64,000 bases of DNA. It comes from Mesorhizobium sp. 131-2-1 (GTDB taxonomy: Bacteria; Pseudomonadota; Alphaproteobacteria; Rhizobiales; Rhizobiaceae). Of the stretch, positions 27,003-35,839 are shown piece after piece. Under the pieces are notes generated by a model. The model was not told the origin of the DNA and made no database searches. It was given only the letters and a program-made list of their open reading frames with translations. A program made the position numbers and the translations under genes. The DNA lies in the NCBI RefSeq assembly GCF_016756535.1, contig NZ_AP023247.1, positions 6,324,501-6,388,500 on the forward strand. The letters are read 5' to 3'. Each line of letters opens with the position of its first letter. The first letter of the stretch is position 1.

Positions 27003-27120
27003 TGTCGGCCATCTACTCCTCCCAGATGTGGTGCCGACGCTGAATGGGGCGCACCTCCTCCCGCGTCTCATTCTAAATCGAGCCCGCTGCCACCTCCTCC
27101 CGGTAGCGGGCTTTTTCTTT
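27003..27120 (+). ncRNA. Trans-acting sRNA, alpha-r14 (NfeR1)-like, with three anti-SD loops
   Basis: Three consecutive hairpins each expose CTCCTCCC in the loop. Hairpin 1 pairs GTCGGC with GCCGAC and CATCT with AGATG around ACTCCTCCC (27004-27039). Hairpin 2 pairs GGCGC with GCGTC around ACCTCCTCCC. Hairpin 3 (GAGCCCGCTGCC with GGTAGCGGGC, then a T run) is also the terminator. The loops complement Shine-Dalgarno sequences, the design of the rhizobial alpha-r14 family (NfeR1 in Sinorhizobium). The predicted length is about 118 nt. Confidence 0.82.
27080..27120 (+). terminator. Rho-independent terminator of the sRNA
   Basis: A stem of GAGCCCGCTGCC with GGTAGCGGGC, a loop of ACCTCCTCCC, and then TTTTTCTTT. 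Confidence 0.85.
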
Positions 27121-27158
27121 GTCTGAGGCGCGATTTCGGTAGGGCCGACGCATTGGCT

Positions 27159-27758
27159 CTAAGCGAGGCGAATGCTCCGAACTTCCAGGCCTTTCTTGCC
27201 CTGCCCGCATTGGACAAACACCTTCTGACCCTCCATCAGCATGCTCAGTCCTGAGCGGGTCAGCGCGGTGGCATGAACGAAGATGTCCTTCTCACCGTTT
27301 TCAGGAGCAATGAAGCCGAAGCCCTTTTGGGGATTGTACCACTTGACCGTGCCCTCGCTCTCCACCTGGGCACTCGTCCCGGCGGTGGACTCTCCAGTGC
27401 GACGCGTATGTAGCTGAGTTCTCGCGGTCTGATCGCTGACCTCCAGCACTTGCGCGACCTGATGACCTCTTGGACTTTCTTCCGTTGTGACCTTCAGACG
27501 CGTTCCCTCGGAAACACCGCGGCTCCCAGCCGCCTCCAGCACCCGGATGTGCAGATAGGCCTCGATGCCCTCCTGCAATTTGACAAAGCCAAAACCCTTG
27601 CTGGTGTTGAACCACACCACTTCGGCGTCGACAGGATCCGCGGTTACAGTGGACGAACGCTGAAAGTAGCCTGGCTCGGAAGGCCGTTCGGAAAAAGAAA
27701 CCGCGTCATTGTCATGACGATGCCGGCGTGGCTCACGATGGTCTTTGTATTTGCCCAT
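27159..27758 (-). CDS. Double cold-shock-domain protein
   Basis: A 199-residue protein starting MGKYKDHREPRRHRHDNDAV, with two cold-shock domains. The first is around AEVVWFNTSKGFGFVKLQEG, with a degenerate second RNP (AYLHIRVLEAAG). The second is GTVKWYNPQKGFGFIAPENG with KDIFVHATAL. These OB-fold domains bind single-stranded RNA or DNA; two-domain versions are common in alphaproteobacteria. It is convergent with the small RNA. The ATG at 27758 was chosen over one nine codons upstream because homologous proteins begin here. Confidence 0.9.
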   Translation of the reverse strand: MGKYKDHREPRRHRHDNDAVSFSERPSEPGYFQRSSTVTADPVDAEVVWFNTSKGFGFVKLQEGIEAYLHIRVLEAAGSRGVSEGTRLKVTTEESPRGHQVAQVLEVSDQTARTQLHTRRTGESTAGTSAQVESEGTVKWYNPQKGFGFIAPENGEKDIFVHATALTRSGLSMLMEGQKVFVQCGQGKKGLEVRSIRLA

Positions 27759-28129
27759 GATCGTCCGACTGGCTGAACAACGCACTGCGCTCCTGGCAGG
27801 ATAATCTCAATCGGCGATGCGTTGATGTCAATTCACCAGTTGGCCGCTTCACCCGCTCGATCGCATCACGATCCGGGCCGACCTATACCACACGAGGTCG
27901 ACGATAGCGGGTGAGCAATGTGCAACAGGTCGAGCTTCTGATCCGAACGCTTCCCTATCGCACGGCATAAGGTTCGCACTGGAGGGCGAGACCGCCATCA
28001 ACTGTTTCGTTCGTGACATGCCGCAGGCTGCCGTCTCACGCGAATGCGCATCCACATTTTCGATTTACGCGCACTTTCCCCGCACAGCCTGCAGGAGGGA
28101 GACGGGCAGCTTGTCGTTGAGTCGCCTGG
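27759..28129. other. Intergenic stretch, nothing identified
   Basis: About 370 bases between the cold-shock gene and the adenosine kinase. No gene with recognisable features is seen; the promoter of the cold-shock gene should lie in the left part. Confidence 0.35.
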
Positions 28130-29122
28130 CTAAAGCAACCCCGCCTGCTTAGCCTCGCGGCGCAAATTCTGCCGTGGCCTCGGACCGATCTGCTGGATCA
28201 CCAATCCGGCCGCCAGGGAGCCAAGGTCGCCGCAGGTCTTGAGGTCGCGGCCTTGTGTATAACCATGCAGGAACCCGGCGGCATAGAGGTCGCCGGCGCC
28301 CGTCGTGTCGACCAGTTCCTTGATGGCGGTCGCCTGGATGACCACGGTCTCGTCGCCGCGCACGATCACCGAGCCTTCTTCCGAGCGGGTGACGGCGGCA
28401 ATCTTGCAGTCCTTGCGGATGGCGGCCAGCGCCTCTTCGAAAGAGGCGGTCTGGTAGAGCGATTTGATCTCGTGACTGTTGGCAAAGACGATGTCGACGG
28501 TGCCGGAGCGCATCAGGTCGAGGAACTCGTCGCGGTAGCGGTCGACGCAGAACGAATCCGACAGCGTCATCGACACTTCGCGGCCCGCCGCATGCGCGAG
28601 TTTCGCCGTCTGCCGGATCGCCTCCTTGGCGCGCGGCGGGTCCCACAGATAACCCTCGAAATAGGTGACCGCCGCACCCGAAGCCTTGTCGGCCTCGACA
28701 TCCTCCGGTCCGAGCTCGACGCAGGCGCCGAGATAGGTGTTCATCGAGCGTTCGCCATCGGGGGTGACGAAGATCATCGAGCGTGCCGTCGGCGGCTCAC
28801 CCTGAAGCGGCGTGGTGTCGAAGGCGACGCCCTGTGCGCGGATGTCGTGCGTGTAGATTTCGCCCAGCCCATCGTTGGAGACCTTGCCGAAGAAGGCGGC
28901 GCGGCCGCCGAAGGAGGCAACACCGGCCGCCGTGTTGCCGGCGCTGCCGCCGGAGGCTTCGATCGCCGGACCCATGCGGCTGTAGAGCAATTCGGCGCGG
29001 TGGGTGTCGATGAGGTTCATCGCGCCCTTGATGATGCCGTTGGTCTCGAGGAATTCCTCGTCGCATTGGGCGATGATGTCGACAATGGCATTGCCGATGC
29101 AAAGCACGTCATAATCCGGCAT
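28130..29122 (-). CDS. Adenosine kinase (PfkB family)
   Basis: A 330-residue ribokinase/PfkB-fold kinase that phosphorylates adenosine to AMP. The start MPDYDVLCIGNAIVDIIAQC is the alphaproteobacterial adenosine kinase N-terminus; GGSAGNTAAGVASFGG and the catalytic DTTGAGDLYAAGFLHG (GAGD, Asp base) are both present. The ATG at 29122 has a GCGGAG site six bases upstream; a TTG at 29137 is less likely. Removing adenosine pulls S-adenosylhomocysteine hydrolysis forward, so its place after metK fits methyl-cycle recycling. Confidence 0.88.
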   Translation of the reverse strand: MPDYDVLCIGNAIVDIIAQCDEEFLETNGIIKGAMNLIDTHRAELLYSRMGPAIEASGGSAGNTAAGVASFGGRAAFFGKVSNDGLGEIYTHDIRAQGVAFDTTPLQGEPPTARSMIFVTPDGERSMNTYLGACVELGPEDVEADKASGAAVTYFEGYLWDPPRAKEAIRQTAKLAHAAGREVSMTLSDSFCVDRYRDEFLDLMRSGTVDIVFANSHEIKSLYQTASFEEALAAIRKDCKIAAVTRSEEGSVIVRGDETVVIQATAIKELVDTTGAGDLYAAGFLHGYTQGRDLKTCGDLGSLAAGLVIQQIGPRPRQNLRREAKQAGLL

Positions 29123-29222
29123 CAATGTCTCCGCCAACTACCCACCGGCTTTCTGCTATGCCGGCCAGGCGCGGGTCTAGCGAGTTGAAATGGGTTGCCG
29201 CATGCGGTTGATCCAGCGGCCC

Positions 29223-30398
29223 TCACGCAGCTGCCGGTCCTGCTTCACGCAGCAAGTCGTCGGCTCTGTCCGTCTTCTCCCAGGTGAACTCAGGCTCTTC
29301 ACGGCCGAAGTGTCCGTATGTCGCGGTCTTGCGGTATATCGGGCGCAAGAGATCAAGCATCTTGATGATGCCTTTCGGTCGGAGATCGAAAAGCTCAAGA
29401 ACAAGGCACTCGATCCTTTTTTCCTCGATCCTTGCGGTTCCGAAGGTGTTGACCATCACAGAAACCGGACTGGCCACGCCGATCGCGTAGGCAAGCTGAA
29501 CCTCGCAGACCTCCGCAAGTCCGCTGGCAACGATATTCTTCGCGACATACCGGGCGGCATAGGCGGCCGAGCGGTCAACCTTGGATGGGTCCTTGCCCGA
29601 AAAGGCGCCGCCGCCGTGACGCCCCGTTCCACCGTAAGAATCGACGATGATCTTGCGTCCAGTGAGGCCGCAGTCGCCGGCAGGCCCACCGACCACGAAC
29701 CGCCCTGTTGGGTTGACCAGAAATCTGATCTCCGAAGTATCCAGATGGGTTGGCAGGACCGGTTTTATGATCTCCTCAATGACGCCTTCGCGGACTGTAT
29801 CTTGGGAGACCGCCTCGTCATGCTGCGTTGACAGGACTATAGTGTTCAGCGCCACCGGGCGGAGACCCTCGTAGCGTACGGACACTTGAGATTTCACGTC
29901 CGGACGCAGCCAGCCAAGCTGTCCCGTTTTCCGGACCTCTGCCTGTCTTTTCGTCAAGTGGTGAGCGAGTTGGATCGGCAAGGGCATCAATGTATCCGTC
30001 TCGTTGCATGCGAATCCAAACATGAGGCCCTGATCCCCCGCCCCCTGCTCGAGATCCTGCCCTCGTCCTTCATCAACGCCCTGGCTTATGTCGGGCGACT
30101 GCTCGGAGAGAGCCAGAACGACGGCGCACCGTCGACCATCAAAGCCGATGGCATCGTCGTCGTACCCAATATCGAGGATCGTATCGCGGGCAACTTGGCT
30201 GTAATCGATCTCTGCGTGGCTGGTGATCTCGCCAGCCAGAACGACCATCCCAGACTTCACCAACGCTTCACAGGCGACGCGCGCCTTCGGGTCGGTGCGG
30301 AGGATGGCATCGAGGATGGCATCGGAGATGTTGTCTGCCATCTTATCGGGGTGTCCCGCGCCGACGGATTCGGAAGAGAACACGAACTGCCTGGTCAT
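29223..30398 (-). CDS. metK: MetK, S-adenosylmethionine synthetase
   Basis: Forms SAM from methionine and ATP. The 391 residues contain the N-terminal [20 protein letters not shown] (ATP-binding GHPDK), the flexible-loop region [20 protein letters not shown], the P-loop-like [20 protein letters not shown] and a complete C-terminus. The start is an ATG 55 bases after the glyA stop, and adenosine kinase follows after about 100 bases. Chromosomal metK is normally essential, so this is probably an additional, island-borne copy (inference). Confidence 0.95.
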   Translation of the reverse strand: MTRQFVFSSESVGAGHPDKMADNISDAILDAILRTDPKARVACEALVKSGMVVLAGEITSHAEIDYSQVARDTILDIGYDDDAIGFDGRRCAVVLALSEQSPDISQGVDEGRGQDLEQGAGDQGLMFGFACNETDTLMPLPIQLAHHLTKRQAEVRKTGQLGWLRPDVKSQVSVRYEGLRPVALNTIVLSTQHDEAVSQDTVREGVIEEIIKPVLPTHLDTSEIRFLVNPTGRFVVGGPAGDCGLTGRKIIVDSYGGTGRHGGGAFSGKDPSKVDRSAAYAARYVAKNIVASGLAEVCEVQLAYAIGVASPVSVMVNTFGTARIEEKRIECLVLELFDLRPKGIIKMLDLLRPIYRKTATYGHFGREEPEFTWEKTDRADDLLREAGPAAA

Positions 30399-30453
30399 GA
30401 AATCCCTCGCTTCAAGTGTTGGAGTTAGATGGGAGTTTCTGGATTAGGGTGGC

Positions 30454-31791
30454 TTACGGGTCGGTGATGCCGGGGACGTCGAACGCAGTGCAGAAGTCGG
30501 CGACGTCTCTTCGTACGCTCGCATGAACTTCCTGGTCGTCGGGCTGGCGGCAGACCGAGTCAATGAAAGCGGCGATCTGCACCATTTCCGCCTCACGCAT
30601 GCCCATGGACGTCACTGCCGGCGACCCCAAGCGGATTCCGCTTGTGACCGTCGGGTCGCGCGGGTCGCCCGGCACCATATTAAAGTTCGTAATGATGCCT
30701 GCCCTTGCCAGGCGCTCGGCATAGGCTTTGCCTGATAGCGGCCGGTCCCGAAGATCAAGGATCAGCATGTGATTGTCAGTCCCGCCGGTGACCAGATAAT
30801 AACCACGACCCAGAAGCGCCTCGGCCAGCGCCTTGGCATTCTTGACGATCTGGTGACCGTAGGTGCGGAAAGAGGGGGTCGCGGCTTCCTGCAAAGCAAC
30901 AGCGAGCGCGGCGATGGTATTCATGTGCGGCCCACCTTGCAGTTGAGGAAACACCGCGCGATCAATCCGTTTGGCGAGATTGTGTTTGCTCGTGGAATGA
31001 TAGAGCGCCTGATAACGATCTTCATTCTTCGACAAAATAAAGCCTCCACGGGGGCCGCGGATCGACTTGTGAGATGTGCTGGTGACGACGTCGCAATGAA
31101 CCACGGGATTCGGATGCGCTCCAGCGACAATCAGGCCGCTGATGTGGGCGATGTCGGCCACGAGATAAGAGTTCGCCTCCAGAGCGATTTCTGCCATTGC
31201 CGCGTAGTCAAAGACACGCGGATAGGCAGTTCCGCCGACCCAAATCAGTTTCGGCCGTTCCCGCCTGGCGGTCTCGCGCAAGCGGTCATAGTCAATTTGC
31301 TGCGTCTTTTCGTGCAGCCCATAGGGGACGCGTTGATAGTCTGTGCCGGAAAAGTTGACGGACCAACCATGAGTCAGATGGCCGCCTTCAGGTAAAGGCA
31401 AGCCCATGACTTTGTCACGGGGGCTCAAAAGCGCGCGATAAACTGCCTGGTTGGCTGGTGAGCCCGAATAAGGCTGGACGTTGGCGTGCTCACTGCCAAA
31501 CAGCGCTTTCAGGCGCTCGATCGCGAGGGTCTCAAGCTCATCGACGATCTCGTTTCCCGCGTAGTAGCGCGCACCCGGGTAGCCCTCGGCATACTTGTTC
31601 GCGAAGATAGAGCCGGTCGCTTCCAGTACGGCTGAGGAGGCAAAGTTCTCAGATGCGATAAGTTTGAGCATCGTCCGCTCTTGCCGCCTCTGTCGTAGAA
31701 GCAGTTCGTGAACGCGGCAATCGACGTGGACCAAGGAAGACCATCCAGATGTGCCGGGCTCTGCGATGGCTAGGTCAGCGGAGTTCTTCAT
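30454..31791 (-). CDS. glyA: GlyA, serine hydroxymethyltransferase
   Basis: Interconverts serine and glycine and loads tetrahydrofolate with a one-carbon unit for methionine synthesis. The 445 residues contain LIASENFASSAVLEATGS, the cofactor loop NVQPYSGSPANQAVYRALL, the PLP lysine in VVTSTSHKSIRGPRGGFILS and the folate region TNFNMVPGDPRDPTVTSGIR. The N-terminus is about 25 residues longer than the standard enzyme. Its ATG overlaps the stop of the upstream ArsR-type gene (ATGA), so the two are translationally coupled. Confidence 0.95.
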   Translation of the reverse strand: MKNSADLAIAEPGTSGWSSLVHVDCRVHELLLRQRRQERTMLKLIASENFASSAVLEATGSIFANKYAEGYPGARYYAGNEIVDELETLAIERLKALFGSEHANVQPYSGSPANQAVYRALLSPRDKVMGLPLPEGGHLTHGWSVNFSGTDYQRVPYGLHEKTQQIDYDRLRETARRERPKLIWVGGTAYPRVFDYAAMAEIALEANSYLVADIAHISGLIVAGAHPNPVVHCDVVTSTSHKSIRGPRGGFILSKNEDRYQALYHSTSKHNLAKRIDRAVFPQLQGGPHMNTIAALAVALQEAATPSFRTYGHQIVKNAKALAEALLGRGYYLVTGGTDNHMLILDLRDRPLSGKAYAERLARAGIITNFNMVPGDPRDPTVTSGIRLGSPAVTSMGMREAEMVQIAAFIDSVCRQPDDQEVHASVRRDVADFCTAFDVPGITDP

Positions 31792-32174
31792 GGTAGTTTC
31801 GCGCTCCGCCTTAGGCAGATCTTTTCACGACAAGCAGCAGTCCCCTTCGACCACGCGTCTTGTACCGCCTCGAGCCGCTCCAGGTCCCGCTTATGACACC
31901 CATCGTCGTGGGGCAGGAGATCGACTAAGAATTGAACCAACCCTCCGTCCTTGCCCCCTGCATTAAGATGATATGAGGACAAAGGACGTTGTCCGTTGCC
32001 GCAAAGAAAGTCGGCTCTGGCGAGCATCCGGACGTGTCGCGCAACACGCTCCCGACGAAGATCGAGAATCTCCGCCAGTTCGCGGACAGTCAGGTCGGCA
32101 TGCGCGCAAAGGCCCAGGATCCGAAGGCGATCAAGGTGTGCTGCTGTCATTAGGCGATCGACAAGTATCATCAT
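31788..32174 (-). CDS. ArsR-type winged-helix regulator
   Basis: A 128-residue protein with an N-terminal winged HTH of ArsR type (RLMTAAHLDRLRILGLCAHA, LTVRELAEILDLRRERVARH, VRMLARADFLCG). It lacks an obvious metal-binding ELxVGE-type motif, as do the ArsR relatives that sense SAM or SAH. It is the first gene of the arsR-glyA-metK-adenosine kinase run and is fused to glyA by an ATGA overlap, so it probably controls this operon. The ATG at 32174 has no clear ribosome site; an internal ATG nearer LDRLRIL is possible. Confidence 0.75.
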   Translation of the reverse strand: MMILVDRLMTAAHLDRLRILGLCAHADLTVRELAEILDLRRERVARHVRMLARADFLCGNGQRPLSSYHLNAGGKDGGLVQFLVDLLPHDDGCHKRDLERLEAVQDAWSKGTAACREKICLRRSAKLP

Positions 32175-32487
32175 TGGTCAGCACGACGCCAAATAGAAGA
32201 ACCGAACCCTCGACCTGATGGCTTTGTCATTTCGCGCTCTTCGCAATTGCTGTTCGGCGGCGGAACATAAAACGACACCAGACTTTGCCGCCGCTGAACT
32301 CGAAACTTGTGGTGAGCCTACCATTGACAGCGATTTGCGGTCGCAAAGATTCCATGAATTTCTTTGAAGGCTCTGTTGCGAGGCCTAAACAAGAACGCAA
32401 CGAGATTGGCGAGGTGCTGGTAAGACGGCGGGCTGGCGAACGGCTTGGCCAAGAGAGAGGCGACCGGCCACCTTTTTCCCAGGCGAC
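32175..32487. other. Stretch upstream of the methyl-cycle operon
   Basis: It contains the presumed promoter of the arsR-like gene. A minus-strand short frame ending at 32227 reads IAVNGRLTTSFEFSGGKVWC and looks protein-like, but it is only about 40 codons from an ATG and I cannot name it. Confidence 0.35.
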
Positions 32488-32634
32488 AGTGCTAACCTGC
32501 TGGTGCACCTGATCCGCCATTTACTTGATTTCGTGCCACGGAAGGACCGCAAAGCCGTCGTGGCGACGCTCAGCGCCAACGAGCTTGCGAAACAGGAGCC
32601 CCACCGCGTCAGATCGAGCGACGCTGTTCCCTAG
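32488..32634 (+). pseudogene. Probable IS256-type transposase fragment
   Basis: The plus frame SANLLVHLIRHLLDFVPRKD followed by RKAVVATLSANELAKQE resembles the segment of Mutator/IS256 transposases after the catalytic core (VHxxRNxLxxVPxxxRxxV). Only about 48 codons remain before a TAG. Confidence 0.45.
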
Positions 32635-32971
32635 GCGGCGCGTTTGGCCAACCCCTGGCTTCGCGGCGTCTACAATCCCTCAGTCGGCCCTCCCGAGGTT
32701 CAGGCCCTGGGCCGAGCACGCGAGCGGTGTTCGGCACCCACGAGCCGACGCAGAATCGACGGCGCCCTCGAGGAAGCGCGATCGATGCGGCTATCGACCA
32801 CCCGGTGTTCGCCACCGCACTGCGTGGTCACGATGGCGCGGCTTTTGGAGCGCAGCACGACCATGAGTTCCCACCCTTACACTGGTCAACATTCATGTGA
32901 TCGAAAACGCTGGCTCAGGCGACGCCACTGGCGATGTGTCCGATGCCGCTTTTTGTACGCAAGGTTCACTC

Positions 32972-33005
32972 TGTCCGACATCCGACAATTGTTGGATGTG
33001 AGACA
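32972..33005 (+). promoter_or_regulatory. Two tandem NifA upstream activator sites
   Basis: TGTCCGACATCCGACA (32972-32987) and TGTTGGATGTGAGACA (32990-33005) both fit TGT-N10-ACA exactly and are two bases apart. They lie 46-80 bases before the -24/-12 element of iscN. Confidence 0.85.
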
Positions 33006-33050
33006 GGGCTCCAAATCCGCTAACCAGTGGCTTTATTGAATTTTCCTCTC

Positions 33051-33066
33051 TGGCACCTTCTGTGCA
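33051..33066 (+). promoter_or_regulatory. Sigma-54 -24/-12 promoter of iscN
   Basis: TGGCACCTTCTGTGCA has GG and GC at the exact twelve-base spacing of RpoN promoters. With the two NifA sites upstream this is a complete nif-type promoter, and iscN begins about 40 bases downstream. Confidence 0.85.
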
Positions 33067-33104
33067 GAGTGGCTTGCGAACGCATTAGCAAAAAAAATAG
33101 TCCC

Positions 33105-33425
33105 ATGATCACACTCACTGAAAACGCCGTCGTCGCCGTCAAGGCTGCGCTTTCCCGCGCCAACGAGCCGGCGGAAGGCTTTCGTATCATGGTCGAGGTG
33201 GGCGGCTGCGCCGGCGTCAAATACCTGATGGGTCTGGAAAGCGTCTCGCGCGAGGGGGATGCCATCATGGAGACGGACGGGTTCAAGGTGTTCGTCGACG
33301 CAAACTCCCAGCCCCATCTCGCCGGCACGACCGTTGACTTCGTCACGGGCCTGGCGTCCTCGGGCTTTGTCTTCGACAATCCCAATGCGCGGGACAAATG
33401 CGCCTGCGGCAAGTCCTTCGGCTAG
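33105..33425 (+). CDS. iscN: IscN/HesB-type iron-sulfur assembly protein
   Basis: A 106-residue A-type Fe-S carrier (HesB/IscA/ErpA fold) of the nif-associated IscN group. MITLTENAVVAVKAALSRAN starts the protein. The three cluster-binding Cys are in GGCAGVKY and KCACGKSFG; GFKVFVDANSQPHLAGTTVD and GFVFDNPNARDKC are family signatures. The ribosome site is weak. It is driven by NifA/sigma-54 and so should serve nitrogenase cluster assembly in the nodule. A nifU stub follows. Confidence 0.93.
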   Translation: MITLTENAVVAVKAALSRANEPAEGFRIMVEVGGCAGVKYLMGLESVSREGDAIMETDGFKVFVDANSQPHLAGTTVDFVTGLASSGFVFDNPNARDKCACGKSFG

Positions 33426-33452
33426 CCGCCATCACGACAGGGATCGGCGCCC

Positions 33453-33623
33453 ATGCGGGACGACACCGACAACTTTTACCTCTTCAGCGACAAGCTCTAT
33501 TTCATCAACCCGAACAATGTCGGCGCTTTGGACACGCCCAATGCGGCCGGCGAGGTCGGCGCCGTCGCCTGCGGCGAGTTCGACCACTGGCTATCTCTTG
33601 CCCAGGGAGAATTGATGCGATGA
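33453..33623 (+). pseudogene. Truncated nifU
   Basis: Fifty-six codons: MRDDTDNFYLFSDKLYFINP, then NNVGALDTPNAAGEVGAVAC, matching the N-terminus of NifU/IscU up to the first scaffold Cys (NPxNxGxxxxxxAxGxVGxxxC). After that it turns into unrelated codons (EFDHWLSLAQGELMR) and stops. Its stop overlaps the ATG of the next (also broken) gene. Only the start of NifU is left, and it cannot be functional. Confidence 0.75.
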
Positions 33624-34470
33624 CCAACCAACTCCGCAGCGCCATTGCACAAGCATTGCCCTTTTCCTGTTGCAGGAGGGACGCGCGCTTCGCTTCCTGG
33701 TTGGCTGTTCCTTCCCTTGCAATTGTTTTCCTCATCCTGCCGGCGCTCACCGCGCCTGCTGCGGTGAATATCCAGGAGGTGAAATCCGAAAAGGGAATCA
33801 CCGCCTGGCTGGTGGAAGACCATACGCTGCCGATCGTCACACTCCACTTAGTCTTCGACGGCGGCACCACCCAAGACCGATCGGTAAGGAGGGACTTGCC
33901 AATTTGATGACCGGCTTGTTCGACGAGGCGCGGCGACAGCGATACCTTTCAGGCGCAGCTCGATGATGCCGGGGCCGAGATGAGCTTCAAGGCGCGGCGT
34001 GACGGAATCTATGGCTCGATGCGCATGGTTTCCGAGCGCCAGGACGCCGCTTTCGATCTCATCAGGCTCGCGGAGAACAGGCCCCGCTTCGATCAGCCGC
34101 CGGTCGAGGGCATCCGCGCCCAGCTTCTCTCCGAAATCATCGCCAACGAGCGCGAACCTCACGCGATCGCCGAGGTTGCATGGCGGCGCAGACTCTTGGC
34201 GCCCATCCGTATTCGAGGCCGTCCGAGGGCACCAAGGAAAGCCTGGCCCGCATAACGCCTTGCACAAGGCCGCCTTCGCCCGCCAGGGCTGCGCGTGGGC
34301 CGATGCGATTGTCGAGCGCCTGGCGATGCGCGAAATTTGTCTGTCCACCGGTTCCCGCCTGCCGCGCTGGCTTCACCGCTCCGTCGCATGGATCAGCTAT
34401 GAAGATGCTAAGTCCACGCTGCGAGCGAACCTTTCCACATTGTCCAAAGGCGGATCTCGAGTTGGCAATG
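33620..34470 (+). pseudogene. M16 family zinc peptidase, frameshifted (y4wA-like)
   Basis: Reading across at least three frames gives an N-terminal membrane segment (FASWLAVPSLAIVFLILPAL), then VNIQEVKSEKGITAWLVEDH, KEGLANLMTGLFDEAR, GAEMSFKARRDGIYGSMRMV, RPRFDQPPVEGIRAQLLSEI, HPYSRPSEGTKESLARIT and LHKAAFARQG. These are the ordered segments of a PqqL/Y4wA-type processing peptidase, but the HxxEH zinc region is missing or destroyed and the C-terminal half is absent. M16 genes of this kind sit beside nif genes in other rhizobia. Confidence 0.8.
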
Positions 34471-35031
34471 GCCGAAATAGTAGCTGCCGTGAATACGGAG
34501 CCACAACGACCGCGCTCGAGGTCTGACAATTCTTCTAGCCCTTGCGCTTCGTTCACATAATCATCGCAGATGCAGCGGCAAGTTCCGCATCCTCGACTGC
34601 CTTTCGGCACCAGTCCGCATAGTCGGACGCGAAACATTGCGCCTCTAATTTGATGTCCTGAACGCGAGTACGTCTGGAAGGGTATGCCCGGCAGGAGACT
34701 GAGCTCGCTGCCGGGCCGGGTACGCCTTGGGAGGTGGCGTAAGTCGGCGACTTTCGTGGCGGTGGGCCACTCAGTTCGCGCGTTTTGCTGAACAGCCAGG
34801 ATATACCATGCCAGGTCCAAAAAGCGTTTAGAAACCCCCGAGAGGCAGGTTCTCCCCGACGTTGCGTACTCGACATTTGTCGGCTATCGGGCAATGCTGA
34901 ACGTGCCTTTCGGCATCGACCCACGCCTGAACCAAAGCACCCGCAAGGCAGTTCCCTGCCGGGTCGACCAGGCGAAGTGGTGGTGACCTTTTTTCGCTGC
35001 GCCGGCTGACGCACAGGGCGGACTGTCATTT
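34471..35031. other. Stretch between broken M16 gene and fseA-like gene
   Basis: No intact gene. A minus-strand piece ending at 34553 reads IKLEAQCFASDYADWCRKAV followed by EDAELAAASAMIM, which has the look of a real protein C-terminus but which I cannot name. Confidence 0.35.
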
Positions 35032-35839
35032 TCAAGTGAGGAAATCTCTGTACCCTCCATTCGTGAGCGCGCGGCCACGAGAGACGGCGCGGCGAATGCG
35101 GTCGCGCAGATGATCGCGAGGATCCCTCCAGTCGGCATGGGCGCGCCGTTGACCAACCAGAGCTTCGGCGAGCTCGCGATGTGATGCCCCGGCAAGTGAG
35201 CCGTCGAGCGCACGAAGAACGAAGGTCAAACGGGGACCGCGTTTTTCCCGCGGAAACAAGCGGCCAGGCAGATGTTGACCCACACTCAGAGCATTGAGGC
35301 ACTCGAGCGCCCTTAGGCGGTGCTTCGAAAACATCGCGGGCCAGATCGCCTCGGTATGGAGGGAAACAGGGTGCAGGATATCCGCGCCAGAGACGGCGAG
35401 CTGGAGCGTATACTCTGTGTCGCGAAGAAGAACATGCTGGCGCTTGTCGGGCGCCAGCAGGACCGTCGCACGACATCGCAATGCCGAGAGATCGAACGGC
35501 GCTGCCGCCGACGAGGTTGACAGTTTTTCTGAAATGACTGGCAGCACATCGAAGCACCAGGGCGGAGACCAGAATAGGAGCGAATTGCGCCCATAAGACT
35601 CGGCGAAACAGGACACCCCAGCGCGACAGGTCGCCGGCCGACGCGACCACCTCCAGAAAGGGGTGGTAGGACAAAGCATTAGCCTGCTGGCTTGCAGCGG
35701 TCACTTCACGCCGGAATGCTGGATTGCGGCGCAAGAACTCCCAAGCCCACTCGCGCGGCGTCAGACCAGTGGTGTAGTCGTACGACCTTTCATCGCGCCA
35801 ATCAGCCTCATCCGCGCCAGTCACGAGAAGTGCAGGCAT
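35032..35839 (-). CDS. fseA: FseA-like excision activator read through a +1 frameshift
   Basis: Frame 1 starts at the ATG at 35839 and encodes a DUF6499-like domain (WRDERSYDYTTGLTPREWAW, EFLRRNPAFRREVT). At codons 77-79 (CTG TTT CGC, 35611-35603) a +1 shift leads into the second frame, AESYGRNSLLF and a DUF2285 domain ending LTFVLRALDGSLAGASHREL, ALVGQRRAHADW and RALTNGGYRDFL. The joined product is 268 residues. In ICEMlSymR7A the homologous msi172-msi171 pair makes FseA by programmed +1 frameshifting, and FseA activates excision genes. TTT-C is the expected slip site, so I read this as programmed and not broken. Confidence 0.75.
35603..35611 (-). promoter_or_regulatory. Putative programmed +1 ribosomal frameshift site
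   Basis: CTG-TTT-CGC in the upstream frame. Slippage of tRNA-Phe from TTT to TTC skips one base and continues GCC GAG TCT. The same UUU-CGN layout drives known +1 frameshifting in other systems. Confidence 0.6.

Noticed and set aside
34553..35839. A single 428-codon minus-strand gene
   Set aside because: Only the first 78 codons look like protein. After that the DUF2285 sequence lies in the +1 frame, so the long open frame is a GC-rich by-product.
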